This document shows positions 10,668 through 18,656 of a DNA stretch of 64,000 nucleotides, piece by piece. The translations under genes and the position numbers were made by a program. Location of the stretch: NCBI RefSeq assembly GCF_000426365.1, contig NZ_AUFF01000001.1, positions 186,001-250,000 on the forward strand, given 5' to 3'. The notes under the pieces are model-generated. The model searched no databases and was not told where the DNA came from. It saw only the letters and a list, made by a program, of their open reading frames with translations. Position 1 is the stretch's first letter, and every line of letters starts with the position of its first letter. Source of the stretch: Arenimonas composti TR7-09 = DSM 18010. Lineage in GTDB: Bacteria > Pseudomonadota > Gammaproteobacteria > Xanthomonadales > Xanthomonadaceae.

Positions 10668-11746
10668 CGTTGGTGTTCCTGGTTGGCGTTGATCACGTCG
10701 ACGACATGGACCGGCAGGTCCCAGGCACCGCCCGGGGAGACCAGCCGGCACATGCCGGTGTAGGTATTCGAAGTCTGCACGAAAGCGCGACCGTCCCAGC
10801 TCCAGGCCTGGCTGCTCCAGCAATCGCCGAGGCCGCGGCCCTTGTGCGCGGCGACGATGCTGCCGTCGGCGTAGTCGTTGCCGGCGGTCGTCACCAGCAC
10901 CGGATTCCACGGTGGCGCGTCGTCGACCACCCAGTAGCCGTAACCCATGTTGTAGGCGGCCATCCAGCAGCGGTTCGAGACCAGCAGCTTGTCGGCGGAC
11001 AGGCGAACGACCTCGAAGGGCTCGTGTTCGGCATCCGGATCGAACAGGTCGGCGCAGTCGTCCGCCGCGTCGAGACTGGCCAGCAGCGCGTCACCGATGC
11101 CTTCCGACCAGTTCACCGTCTGCACGTCGTCGGGCGAGGTCGCGGGCAGCTTCGGCACCCGCACCACCGGTTTCGGCCGCGGTCCAGGCACCGCCGACTC
11201 GTCACGCGTACCCGGGCGCACCAGCGCGCCGCGGGTGCCGACGCGGCCCTGCAGGTCGTCCATCTTCAGCAGGGTGGCGGTGGAGCCTCGGGTCGAGAGC
11301 TGCCAGCGGCGGCCGTCGTCGGCGATGAAGGCGACGAAGCCGTCGCCGGTCAGCACCGTCAGCAGCGCCGCGGTCTGTTCCGCCGACAGCGCGCCGCCGG
11401 CGTCGTCGATCGCGATCTCGCCGCGCGGATTGCCGTCGATCCACAGCGTGACGCGCCGGTTTTCGGCGTCCGCGAGCGGGTCGCCGTCGTAGTCACCGAG
11501 CTTCAGACGCGCGGTCACCGGCGCGCCGGCGCCGGCGGCGCGCTCGAGCAGCACCGACACCGGCATCTCACTGCCGTCCTCGCTGTAGCCGGCGACGCGG
11601 CAGGTGCCGGTGTTGTCGCAGGCCAGCTCCCAGTCGTGGTGACTGAAGGTGTCGCCGGCGCCGGGCGTGTCGGCGAATGCCGGCGCGGCCGCGAGCAGGG
11701 TCGCGACGGCGGCGGCCAGATGGCGGTGGCGGGGGACTGCGCGCAT
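10664..11746 (-). CDS. DUF1176 exported protein
   Basis: 360 residues with a signal peptide (about 1-26, ending AFA-D). Features of DUF1176 are the opening FSHHDWELACDNTGTCRVAGY with a Cys pair, the region AEHEPFEVVRLSADKLLVSN and the C-terminal GLGDCWSSQAWSWDGRAFV. The family is periplasmic and of unknown role. The start at 11746 is fixed by GGAGGAG just upstream on this strand; a longer in-frame extension would bury the signal peptide. Translationally coupled to the small exported protein downstream. Confidence 0.85.
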   Translation of the reverse strand: MRAVPRHRHLAAAVATLLAAAPAFADTPGAGDTFSHHDWELACDNTGTCRVAGYSEDGSEMPVSVLLERAAGAGAPVTARLKLGDYDGDPLADAENRRVTLWIDGNPRGEIAIDDAGGALSAEQTAALLTVLTGDGFVAFIADDGRRWQLSTRGSTATLLKMDDLQGRVGTRGALVRPGTRDESAVPGPRPKPVVRVPKLPATSPDDVQTVNWSEGIGDALLASLDAADDCADLFDPDAEHEPFEVVRLSADKLLVSNRCWMAAYNMGYGYWVVDDAPPWNPVLVTTAGNDYADGSIVAAHKGRGLGDCWSSQAWSWDGRAFVQTSNTYTGMCRLVSPGGAWDLPVHVVDVINANQEHQR

Positions 11747-11810
11747 GGAAACTCCTCCGGAAGGGCACGGCATCGTTTTCGCAACCGCCGCCGCGGTCAA
11801 GGGCCTGGAA

Positions 11811-12236
11811 TCAGGCGCTGCGACGGCGACGGTCGACAGCGCGCAACTGCGACTCGATCGCCGCGGCATTTCCAGAGTTCGCGAAGCTCGTGAAGGCTGG
11901 ATATCGGATCGCCCAGGGATCCGTGCGATCCGGATCCCACATCCCGATCTCGGTGCCTTGGCCGGTCAGAAGGCGAATGCGGCCGCTGCCGGGCACGGTC
12001 GCGTAGCGGTACTCCTTGTCGCCGGCACGCAGCACACGACGGGGCGCTTCCGGGTCCTGCGATTGAAGTGCCAGAAAATCCTGAGTCAGGAGGCTTACAG
12101 CGCTGAGCCCACGCGAAATCTCGCGCAGTGCGTCCTGGAGTTGCTGCTGGATCTCGGCAGCCCGGCCCAGGTAGTAGTCCCGCTGCGCGGGTTTCAGACT
12201 GGCGACGAACTCGGCGTCGGAATGGAATAGCGTCAT
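11811..12236 (-). CDS. Hypothetical protein, 141 residues
   Basis: Start MTLFHSDAEFVASLKPAQRD is supported by GAGGAGAGAC upstream. The first half is helical and could be coiled coil (YLGRAAEIQQQLQDALREIS). The second half is beta-like, with a stretch reading YRYATVPGSGRIRLLTGQGT. The ending is basic (AVDRRRRSA). No signal peptide, membrane helix or known motif was recognised. GC content is lower than in neighbouring genes. It lies alone between the DUF1176 and VOC genes. Confidence 0.6.
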   Translation of the reverse strand: MTLFHSDAEFVASLKPAQRDYYLGRAAEIQQQLQDALREISRGLSAVSLLTQDFLALQSQDPEAPRRVLRAGDKEYRYATVPGSGRIRLLTGQGTEIGMWDPDRTDPWAIRYPAFTSFANSGNAAAIESQLRAVDRRRRSA

Positions 12237-12417
12237 GGCGTCTCTCCTCGGTGGTTGCCCGCACCAGCACAGCCATCCGAAGGGATGCCGCTTTAGCTGC
12301 ACTTGTATCCCGCCCGCAAGCTGGTGGCTCAAATCGGCGGCTGGGCGCGTGGCCCGGGGGGACTTATAGCGCGGCGGCAGCGGCGACGCCACGGGGGCGC
12401 ATCCACTTCCTGCCGGA

Positions 12418-12819
12418 TCAACCTTCCTTGTTCTTTTCGTCCCAGGCCATCGGCTGCCAGAGCTCGACCTTGTTGCCGTCGGGATCCATGATCCAGGCGA
12501 ACCTGCCGTTCTCGTGCGATTCCGGACCCTTCAGCGTCGCGATGCCTTCGGCCGCGAGCTGGGCGAGCAGGGCGTCGAGGTCGTCGACGCGGTAGTTGAT
12601 CATGAAGGCCGAGTCGCTCGGCGCGAACCAGGTGCTGTCGGCGGCGGTGAGGCTCCACACGGTCATGCCGCCGTCGGGGCGGGCGTCGTCCTCCCAGCGC
12701 AGCACCGCGCCCCAGGGCTCCAGCGGAATGCCGAGGTGCTTCTGGTACCACGCCGCGAGCGCGTCGCGGTCGCCGCGACACCGCAGGAACACACCGCCGA
12801 TACCGGTGACCTTCGCCAT
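12418..12819 (-). CDS. VOC superfamily (glyoxalase/bleomycin resistance-like) protein
   Basis: 133 residues, one VOC domain made of two beta-alpha-beta-beta-beta units. Recognisable parts are the opening GIGGVFLRCRGDRDALAAWY, the KHLGIPLEPWG turn and the closing WIMDPDGNKVELWQP, whose Glu is the usual metal ligand. Members bind a divalent metal and act as isomerases, dioxygenases or drug-binding proteins. The substrate cannot be read from sequence. AAGGAG precedes the ATG. Confidence 0.85.
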   Translation of the reverse strand: MAKVTGIGGVFLRCRGDRDALAAWYQKHLGIPLEPWGAVLRWEDDARPDGGMTVWSLTAADSTWFAPSDSAFMINYRVDDLDALLAQLAAEGIATLKGPESHENGRFAWIMDPDGNKVELWQPMAWDEKNKEG

Positions 12820-12853
12820 GGGATTCTCCTTGTGGCCGCGGCCTGGCCGCGGA

Positions 12854-13561
12854 TCAGATGCCGAGTTTCTCGCGCAGCCGCGGCGAGTCCAGGTGCTTGA
12901 CGACGTCGAAGGGCTCGCAGTCGCCGCTGACCGAGGTGAACTCGATCGGGCCGGCCGCCTTCGCGATCTCCAGCGCCGCTGCGTTCAGCGCCTTGCTGCG
13001 CTTGCCGATGCCCATCAGCGCGGTGGCCATCGCCAGGCGCACGCCTTCGGGTTCGCCGCCGATCGCGGCGCCGATGCGGGCGACGTGGTCGAGGAACCAG
13101 GCCTCGTCCGGCGCCTTCTTCGCCGGCAGCTTGGAGATCTCGTAGAGCAGGCCGTGGCCGCACTCGCGGCGCACCGGATCGTCGCTGCGCACCCAGCGGT
13201 CGGCGAGTTCGACCACGAACGGGGTCTTCGCCAGGGTCGCGTCGCAGCTGGCGAACACGTGCGCGAGCTGGCCGCCGGCGAGTTCGTCCACCTGGCGTTC
13301 GGCCTGTTCGATCGTCACCTGCTTCGGGTCGTCGACCAGCAGCGCGATCACCCGCGCCTCGTGCAGGTCGCTCTGCCACAGCGCCTGCGCCAGTGCGCGG
13401 TCACGGCCGATCTCCTTCGCGATCGCGCGCAGCCGGGTCAGGCCGATGCCGTGGCTGCGCAGGCCGCCGGTCCGTTCGCCGAGGCGCTGCCAGTAGGCGA
13501 CGCCGCGCTCGTCGCGCTCGGCTTCGAGCCGGGCGAGCAGGGCGGCGGCGTCGCTGCTCAC
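12854..13561 (-). CDS. AlkD-like HEAT-repeat DNA alkylation repair protein
   Basis: 235 residues. The all-helical sequence with RSHGIGLTRLRAIAKEIGRD, LWQSDLHEARVIALLVDDP and WFLDHVARIGAAIGGEPEG matches the AlkD-type HEAT-repeat family (PF08713). AlkD removes bulky or cationic alkylated bases; several relatives lack glycosylase activity, so the role is inferred. The start is GTG at 13561, overlapping the upstream DUF1993 stop as GTGA. An open extension upstream only shadows that gene. Confidence 0.75.
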   Translation of the reverse strand: MSSDAAALLARLEAERDERGVAYWQRLGERTGGLRSHGIGLTRLRAIAKEIGRDRALAQALWQSDLHEARVIALLVDDPKQVTIEQAERQVDELAGGQLAHVFASCDATLAKTPFVVELADRWVRSDDPVRRECGHGLLYEISKLPAKKAPDEAWFLDHVARIGAAIGGEPEGVRLAMATALMGIGKRSKALNAAALEIAKAAGPIEFTSVSGDCEPFDVVKHLDSPRLREKLGI

Positions 13562-14076
13562 GCGCCCGGCTCGCTGCGCACGTGCGGGGCGAGGAAGCGC
13601 ATGTAGTCGGACTTGCCGACCGGCGCGCCGAGCATGCGCAGGATCGCGTAGGTCGTGGTGATGTGGAAATACAGGTTCGGCAGCAGGTAATCGCTGACGT
13701 ACTGCCGTGCCGGCAGTTCGCAGTAGCGGCCCGGGCCGAGGCCGATGCGCTTGACCTCGTCCAGCTTGTCGTCGCCGGCGCTGATCGCCTGCACCCGCGC
13801 CTTCGTGTCGGCGATGTGCGCGCGTGCCTGCGCCACCGACGTCACCTCCGGCAACAGGTTCTCGATCGGCTGGCCGGCGCACCACTGCGAGAAGCCGCGC
13901 GGCTGGTTGCAGGCGAAGGCGATCTGGGCGCCGAGCGGCAGCATGTCCGGCGCCAGCCGCGCCTGCATCGCCTGCCCGAGGTCGAGGCTGTTCGCGCCGA
14001 CATCGAGGATGTGCGACAGGGTGTCGAGGCGGCTGAGGAAGATGCGCTGGATTTCTTCGATTTCGGGGCGGGACAT
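13558..14076 (-). CDS. DUF1993 protein (DinB-like fold expected)
   Basis: 172 residues matching DUF1993, a family with a predicted DinB/YfiT-like four-helix bundle. Typical parts are RLDTLSHILDVGANSL, the middle ACNQPRGFSQWCAGQPIENL and the C-terminal YVSDYLLPNLYFHITTTYAI, which holds a histidine usable as a metal ligand. Biochemical role unknown. The ATG is preceded by GGAG. It overlaps the downstream AlkD-like gene by GTGA. Confidence 0.85.
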   Translation of the reverse strand: MSRPEIEEIQRIFLSRLDTLSHILDVGANSLDLGQAMQARLAPDMLPLGAQIAFACNQPRGFSQWCAGQPIENLLPEVTSVAQARAHIADTKARVQAISAGDDKLDEVKRIGLGPGRYCELPARQYVSDYLLPNLYFHITTTYAILRMLGAPVGKSDYMRFLAPHVRSEPGA

Positions 14077-14195
14077 CGGCGGCTCCGGTACCTGGACTGG
14101 GCGCAGCCTAAACCCGCGGCCTCCGGCCGGGAAGCGTCAGGGATCGTCCTGCAGCAGGGGTAAGGCCGCGCGCTGCCGGGCCTACCGTAGCCCGA

Positions 14196-14675
14196 TCAGC
14201 CGGGGAACGGCCGCCCGAAGCGGACGCCGTCGAGGGTATGCGTGCAGCAGGCACAGTCCGGTTCGAGATCGGCGGCGTTCAGCTCCGGGGCGACGAGCTG
14301 CAGCAGGCCGGCGTCGTCGACGAAGAGCCCGCGCCACCAGCTCGATTCGCCGATCAGCACACGCGGCTTGCCGGCGTCCCGCCCGGGCGCGATCAGCCAG
14401 GCGATCGGCGCCGGGTCGTCGAGCCGCGCCACCGCTTCCGAATGCACCTCTGCCCAGGGGCGCCCGACCCGCGACTGCAGGAAGCGGAACAGCGGCGTGT
14501 AGTCACGGCCGCGGCGCACGCGGCCGTGCATCGAAGCCCGCACCGGCGCGTCCTCGCCGCGTTCCTTCTTCGCCGCCGCGCGGCCGTCGCGGGCGTCGCT
14601 GCCGAAGCGATGGCGGACGCCGTGGGCGGTGGTGTTCACCTTGCGGTACAGCGGTTGCCTGCGGTCGCCGCGCAT
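14196..14675 (-). CDS. Conserved hypothetical protein with Cys pair
   Basis: 159 residues, soluble and basic at the N-terminus (YRKVNTTAHGVRHRFGSDAR). It contains RRGRDYTPLFRFLQSRVGRP, a motif near SEAVARLDD and a C-terminal DLEPDCACCTHTLDG that could bind a metal. I recall similar uncharacterised proteins in several proteobacteria. GGAGG lies just upstream of the ATG, and the gene starts 3 bases after the thioesterase stop, so the two are probably one transcript. Confidence 0.65.
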   Translation of the reverse strand: MRGDRRQPLYRKVNTTAHGVRHRFGSDARDGRAAAKKERGEDAPVRASMHGRVRRGRDYTPLFRFLQSRVGRPWAEVHSEAVARLDDPAPIAWLIAPGRDAGKPRVLIGESSWWRGLFVDDAGLLQLVAPELNAADLEPDCACCTHTLDGVRFGRPFPG

Positions 14676-14678
14676 CGC

Positions 14679-15101
14679 TCAGGCCTCCGTGGCCGGGCCG
14701 AACGCGACGATCGTTCCGAGGGCGACCGCGCAGGCGTGCTCGCCCGCGTCGTCCTGTACGAACAGCTCGCAGCGGCACACCGCCTGGCGACGGCCGGCGT
14801 GCACGACCGCCGCGCGGGCGACCAGCACCTCGCCTTTCACCGGGCGCAGGAAGTTGATCTTGAACTCGGCGGTCAATACCGAGGGCCCGAGCGCCGCGCC
14901 GCCGGCGAAGGTCAGTGCATTGTCGGCGGCATAGGCGATCAGGCCGCCATGGGCGAATCCGAACTGCTGCAGCAGCTCGGGCCGCAGCGGAATCCGGAGT
15001 TCCACCGCGTCGGCGGCGAAGGCCGTGAGTTCGGCGCCGAGCAGACGGCTGAAGGGCTGGGAATCGAGGATGCGGCGGGCGTCGTCGAGGGCGATCGGCA
15101 T
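14679..15101 (-). CDS. PaaI-type hotdog-fold thioesterase
   Basis: 140 residues, a single hotdog domain. The catalytic-loop pattern QQFGFAHGGLIAYAADNA corresponds to the HGG motif of PaaI/YiiD-like acyl-CoA thioesterases. The strand ending NFLRPVKGEVLVARAAVVHA is also family-typical. It probably hydrolyses an acyl-CoA in the cytoplasm; the substrate is unknown. The start at 15101 is preferred; a start 15 codons upstream has no ribosome-binding site and overlaps the -10 box of a good promoter. Confidence 0.8.
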   Translation of the reverse strand: MPIALDDARRILDSQPFSRLLGAELTAFAADAVELRIPLRPELLQQFGFAHGGLIAYAADNALTFAGGAALGPSVLTAEFKINFLRPVKGEVLVARAAVVHAGRRQAVCRCELFVQDDAGEHACAVALGTIVAFGPATEA

Positions 15102-15144
15102 GTCAGGTCCCGGGTTGTGGCCATTGGGTGCCGCGGGTCTGCTC

Positions 15145-15173
15145 ATGCTTTGCGCCGGCGTCCACCGGGTCAA
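15145..15173 (-). promoter_or_regulatory. Promoter for the thioesterase gene
   Basis: On the minus strand TTGACC (15173-15168), 17 bases, then AAGCAT (15150-15145). The same boxes, spacer length and upstream flank (CCCTTGACCCGGTG) recur at 17833-17861. The duplicated arrangement supports a real promoter. Confidence 0.6.
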
Positions 15174-15183
15174 GGGCCAGACT

Positions 15184-15210
15184 TCCGTCGTCGTTCTGAT
15201 CGACGACGGA
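15184..15210. other. Perfect 10-bp hairpin between two minus-strand genes
   Basis: TCCGTCGTCG (15184-15193) pairs perfectly with CGACGACGGA (15201-15210) around a 7-base loop. It lies just after the stop of the alpha/beta hydrolase and just upstream of the thioesterase promoter. It may be the 3' end structure of the hydrolase mRNA; no T-run follows on the minus strand. Confidence 0.5.
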
Positions 15211-15253
15211 TCAGGGCCGATCAAGGCGGATTCGCTTGGCAAGCCTGGCCGCA

Positions 15254-15952
15254 TCAGCTGGCATCGTGTAGCGGCCGAATGAATTCCGAGACAGCGGCCG
15301 CGGCCTCGATCGGCGCCGCTTGAAGCAGGAAGTGAGGGGCGTTGACGGACACCACCTGGGTCGCAGGGAGAACGCGCTCGATCTGCTTCAGCGCGCTGAC
15401 CGGAACAACGCGATCGTGCGTGGCCATCAGGTAAAGCAGAGGCACGCTGACGGCCTCGAGCTTTTCCGAAGCGTCGATGGCCAGCACAGCGCGCAATCTG
15501 GCTCGCAGCGCCTCGCCTGAAACCTGAGACAGGGCGGCGGCGAGCGCTGAGCGCAACTGCGGCGTGGCGAAACGGCCAAGAAGTGCTGCGCTGAGGACCG
15601 CGAGCGGCGCGCGCTTCGCCGGCAGCACGCCAGCAAGAAAGCGCAACGGACCAAAGAAAGGCCGTGGATTGCGGATGAATGTGGCGCAGAGGATGAGGCC
15701 GACAAGCCCCGCTGGACGAGATGCTGCGATGGATACAGCTATGGGGCCGGAGAATGACTCACCAAGGACGACGAAGCGACCACTGGTGGGAAGCGCCTTG
15801 CGAGCGTGCTCCTCCAGTGCTTCGTAGCCAAGCGCACCAGTGGCCGGATAGCGAACGACCTGAATCTCGCACTCGTGGCCAAGCGCCGAGGTGAAAGGCT
15901 CGAACAGCGTTCCGGTTCCATCCATCCCAGGAAGTAGAACGATGGTCAGCAT
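15254..15952 (-). CDS. Alpha/beta hydrolase
   Basis: 232 residues. The nucleophile elbow is VVLGESFSGPIA (Gly-Glu-Ser-Phe-Ser-Gly); a late MATHDRVVPVSAL holds the likely acid and VNAPHFLLQAAP the catalytic His. The opening LPGMDGTGTLFEPF carries the oxyanion-hole region. No signal peptide, so cytoplasmic. GC content is roughly 60 %, clearly below the 70 % or more of its neighbours, and codon use is less biased to GC3, so recent acquisition is possible. Substrate unknown. Confidence 0.8.
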   Translation of the reverse strand: MLTIVLLPGMDGTGTLFEPFTSALGHECEIQVVRYPATGALGYEALEEHARKALPTSGRFVVLGESFSGPIAVSIAASRPAGLVGLILCATFIRNPRPFFGPLRFLAGVLPAKRAPLAVLSAALLGRFATPQLRSALAAALSQVSGEALRARLRAVLAIDASEKLEAVSVPLLYLMATHDRVVPVSALKQIERVLPATQVVSVNAPHFLLQAAPIEAAAAVSEFIRPLHDAS

Positions 15953-15998
15953 CGCGCTCCGACGCCCGGGTCAAGCCCAACTGCGACGAAGCGCGGCA

Positions 15999-16523
15999 TC
16001 AGCGCGGGGCCGCCGGAAGATGCGCGCGCAGGCGCGCGACGGTTTCGGCCATGCGCGCCGCGCCCACGCGCACGCGCTGACGGCGTTCCGCGTCGCCGCT
16101 CGGGTCGTGCACGATCCCGGGCGCGCGGCCGGCGCCGTCGAACGTCGCCAGCTGCGGCGGGCCGATGCCCCAGTCGCTGCCCGGCTGCCGCGGCACCACG
16201 TGGAAATGGAAATGCGGCGTTTCCTGGCCGCTGTACACGCCGTTGTTCTGGAATGTCAGGATGCCGAGCGGCTGGTAGGCGGCGTCGAGCGCCAACGCGA
16301 TGCGACGAGCGGCGAGCATCACCGCGGTGCATTCGTCGTCGGTGAGGTCGAGCAGCGTCGCCACGTGCCGGCGCGTGATCACGCAGCACTGGCCGGTCTC
16401 GAACTGCCACGGGTTGACGACGGTCAGCGTGAGCGGCGTTTCCTCGACCGGGCCCCAAACCGGCTCGCGGCCCGCCATGCCCTCGCAGAAGTCGCACGGG
16501 TCGCGGACGGGGAGCTGGATCAT
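15999..16523 (-). CDS. HIT family nucleotide-binding protein
   Basis: 174 residues. The histidine-triad motif is intact in TPHFHFHVVPRQPGSDWG (His-x-His-x-His). The opening RDPCDFCEGMAGREP has a Cys pair that may bind zinc. HIT proteins are nucleotide hydrolases or transferases (Hint, Fhit and relatives); the 60-residue C-terminal extension after the triad is less typical, so the subfamily is unclear. The ATG overlaps the DUF1801 stop (ATGA). Confidence 0.85.
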   Translation of the reverse strand: MIQLPVRDPCDFCEGMAGREPVWGPVEETPLTLTVVNPWQFETGQCCVITRRHVATLLDLTDDECTAVMLAARRIALALDAAYQPLGILTFQNNGVYSGQETPHFHFHVVPRQPGSDWGIGPPQLATFDGAGRAPGIVHDPSGDAERRQRVRVGAARMAETVARLRAHLPAAPR

Positions 16524-16981
16524 GGTTTCGCCGTCGCGTCGTGGCGCTGGAACGCGGCCCAGCGCGCGACGAGCGTCGTGAACCACGCCTCCATCGCGCG
16601 GAACTCGGACTCGCCGCGCACGGTCAGGACCGCGCGGTCCGGCGACGGCCACGCAAGCCGGCGGTTCGGGTCGGCGATCGTGCCGGCGAGGTCGTTCTCG
16701 CCGCGCGACTTCGCGCCGCAGTGCATCACCAGGTCGATCTGCGTCGGGCGGCGGCAGTTGAGCGTCGCGAACCAGCCATTGCAGTGGAAGCTCGGCGAGT
16801 TCCACTTCACGCCTTCGGTGATTCCGGGGACGGCGGCGAGGATCGCGCGGCGCAGCGCCTGGATCGTCGATTCGAGCGGGTGCGCGAGCGTGGCGATCAG
16901 CGCATCGACGGATGCGGGGTCGTCGTGCTCCGGAGCTTTCGCGGGGCGCGGGGTCTTCGCGGGGCGCGGGATCTTCGTCAT
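16520..16981 (-). CDS. DUF1801 protein (YdhG/YjbR-like fold)
   Basis: 153 residues. An N-terminal low-complexity tail of repeated PRPAK units (residues 5-16) precedes a DUF1801 domain. That domain is marked by LRRAILAAVPGITEGVKWNS and ATLNCRRPTQIDLVMHCGAK. The fold resembles frataxin or iron-chaperone-like proteins; function is unknown. The ATG follows GACGAGG. Coupled to the downstream HIT gene by an ATGA overlap. Confidence 0.8.
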   Translation of the reverse strand: MTKIPRPAKTPRPAKAPEHDDPASVDALIATLAHPLESTIQALRRAILAAVPGITEGVKWNSPSFHCNGWFATLNCRRPTQIDLVMHCGAKSRGENDLAGTIADPNRRLAWPSPDRAVLTVRGESEFRAMEAWFTTLVARWAAFQRHDATAKP

Positions 16982-17000
16982 CCTCGTCTCCAGATCGGGT

Positions 17001-17309
17001 TCAGGGGTCGTCCTGCAGCAGGCGCAGCCCGCAGGTCGGGCATTGCCCGCCCCACTTGTGCCGCCGGTAGCCGGTGCCGCATTCGGGACAGCGCACGGCG
17101 TACGCGTCTCGGCCCATCCGGACCAGCACGACCGCCAGGCCGAGAAACGCCGCGCCCAGCAGCCACGGAAAGGCCGCGCCCAGGATTTCGTGCAGCAACG
17201 ACAGCACGATGACCAGCACGATCGCCGCGCCGATCGCCGCGAAGATGCGCAGGCTGCCGCGCACCTGCGCCTTCGTGTACGCCTGCCAGTACGCCGTGTG
17301 CTTGCCCAA
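17001..17309 (-). CDS. Small membrane protein with C-terminal zinc ribbon
   Basis: 102 residues. Two membrane helices (about 22-44 and 47-66) are followed by a cytoplasmic zinc ribbon: CPECGTGYRRHKWGGQCPTC has Cys at positions of a C-x2-C...C-x2-C site. Small proteins of this layout are common and uncharacterised. It lies 19 bases before the DUF1801 start and 27 bases after the ACT-like gene stop, so it is probably in the same transcript. Confidence 0.75.
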   Translation of the reverse strand: MGKHTAYWQAYTKAQVRGSLRIFAAIGAAIVLVIVLSLLHEILGAAFPWLLGAAFLGLAVVLVRMGRDAYAVRCPECGTGYRRHKWGGQCPTCGLRLLQDDP

Positions 17310-17336
17310 GCGCGCCCCCGCGATGGCTGCCGGCGC

Positions 17337-17774
17337 CTACGATAGCGCGCCCGGCCGCGGCCCGTCCGCGACGACGGACGACGAACGCTGCAGTTCGCGC
17401 AGCGCCACGAGCGCCTCGTCGCCACGCCCGGCGGGCACGAACAGATGGTCGTGGTGGACGCCGGCGATGACGTTGCAGGCGATGCCGGCGTCTGCGAGGG
17501 CGGTCGCGAACGCGGCGGTCAGGCCGACGGCGGCGAGGTCGGAATCCACCGCGAGGGTAATCCATTCGGCGCTGAAGCTGAGCGGCCAGCCGCGGGCGCG
17601 CGCGACGTCTGCCGCGACGACGACGGTCAGGCCCTCGGCTTCGCGCATCGTCGCGACCGCGTCGGCGAGGTCGAGCGTGGCGCCGGCGGGCAGGGCGACG
17701 AAGGCGTAGCGGCCGGGGCGCAGTTCCGGCCGCAGGCTGGCCAGCAGGGTCGCGAGATCGCTGATCGGGGGCAT
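17337..17774 (-). CDS. ACT-domain-like protein
   Basis: 145 residues forming two ACT-like halves. The second half reads WITLAVDSDLAAVGLTAAFA and then ADAGIACNVIAGVHHDHLFV, the typical ACT_7/CASTOR-like pattern of small amino-acid-sensing domains. Such stand-alone proteins often bind amino acids, but the ligand is unknown. ATG 17774 is preceded by CGGAG and lies 59 bases from the promoter at 17833-17861; a longer frame upstream is rejected. Confidence 0.75.
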   Translation of the reverse strand: MPPISDLATLLASLRPELRPGRYAFVALPAGATLDLADAVATMREAEGLTVVVAADVARARGWPLSFSAEWITLAVDSDLAAVGLTAAFATALADAGIACNVIAGVHHDHLFVPAGRGDEALVALRELQRSSSVVADGPRPGALS

Positions 17775-17832
17775 CCACGGCTCCGGTGAAGGCGACCGAG
17801 CATACGGGGCGAGCGTGCGCACGGACGACACG

Positions 17833-17861
17833 ATGCTTTCCAGCTTCCGTCACCGGGTCAA
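17833..17861 (-). promoter_or_regulatory. Promoter for the ACT-like gene cluster
   Basis: On the minus strand TTGACC (17861-17856), a 17-base spacer, then AAGCAT (17838-17833). It has the same boxes, spacer length and flank as the promoter at 15145-15173. On the plus strand the overlapping TAGACT (17866-17871) may serve the divergent glutathione S-transferase gene. Confidence 0.6.
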
Positions 17862-17896
17862 GGGCTAGACTTCGCTCCCCACGCCGGAGACGCCGC

Positions 17897-18610
17897 ATGA
17901 TCGACCTCCACTACTGGCCGACCCCGAACGGCCACAAGATCACCCTGCTGCTCGAGGAACTCGCCGACGCCGGCGCGAAGCTCGACTACCGCATCGTGCC
18001 GGTGAACATCGGCAAGGGCGACCAGTTCCGGCCGGAGTTCCTGGCGATCGCGCCGAACAACCGCATGCCGGCGATCGTCGACCACGCCCCCGCCGACGGC
18101 GGCGCGCCGCTGAGCGTGTTCGAATCCGGCGCGATCCTGCTCTACCTGGCCGAGAAAACCGGCCAATTCCTGCCGACCGACCTGCGCGCCCGCAACACCG
18201 TGCTCGAGTGGCTGTTCTGGCAGATGGGCGGGCTCGGGCCGATGACCGGGCAGTACGGCCACTTCCACGTCTACGCGCCGGAGGCGATCCCGTACGCGCG
18301 CGAGCGCTACGCGAAGGAAGTGCATCGCCTGCTCGGCGTGCTCGACCGCCGCCTCGCCGGCCGCGCCTTCATTGCGGGGGATCACTACACGATCGCCGAC
18401 ATGGCCTGCTACCCGTGGATCGATGTCTACACGAAGGCGCCGGTCGACCTGAGCGCGTTCCCCGAAGTGCGCCGCTGGCGCGCGGCGATCGCCGGACGGC
18501 CGGCGACCGCGCGCGCCTATGCGTGGGCGAAGCAGGTCAACCCGGACGCGGGCCGGCCGATGAGCGACGAGGAGAAGAAGCTGCTGTTCGGGATCGAGCG
18601 GAAAGCCTGA
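17897..18610 (+). CDS. Glutathione S-transferase, YghU/YfcG (nu-class) type
   Basis: 237 residues. An N-terminal thioredoxin-like domain (MIDLHYWPTPNGHKITLLLE) has the TPNGHK motif characteristic of YfcG/YghU disulphide-bond reductases. NNRMPAIVDH and the FESGAILLYLAEKTG glutathione-binding motif follow, then a helical domain containing GDHYTIADMACYPW. These cytosolic enzymes use two glutathiones to reduce disulphides or organic peroxides. Single plus-strand gene, divergent from the ACT-like cluster. Confidence 0.9.
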   Translation: MIDLHYWPTPNGHKITLLLEELADAGAKLDYRIVPVNIGKGDQFRPEFLAIAPNNRMPAIVDHAPADGGAPLSVFESGAILLYLAEKTGQFLPTDLRARNTVLEWLFWQMGGLGPMTGQYGHFHVYAPEAIPYARERYAKEVHRLLGVLDRRLAGRAFIAGDHYTIADMACYPWIDVYTKAPVDLSAFPEVRRWRAAIAGRPATARAYAWAKQVNPDAGRPMSDEEKKLLFGIERKA

Positions 18611-18623
18611 TCGACAGCGGATC

Positions 18624-18649
18624 GGAGCCGATTTGATCGGATCGGCTCC
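18624..18649. terminator. Hairpin between convergent genes
   Basis: GGAGCCGAT (18624-18632) pairs perfectly with ATCGGCTCC (18641-18649), loop of 8 bases. It lies between the glutathione S-transferase stop (18610) and the stop of the minus-strand gene (18657). No T-run, so a termination role is inferred from position. Confidence 0.45.
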
Positions 18650-18656
18650 AGTCCGT

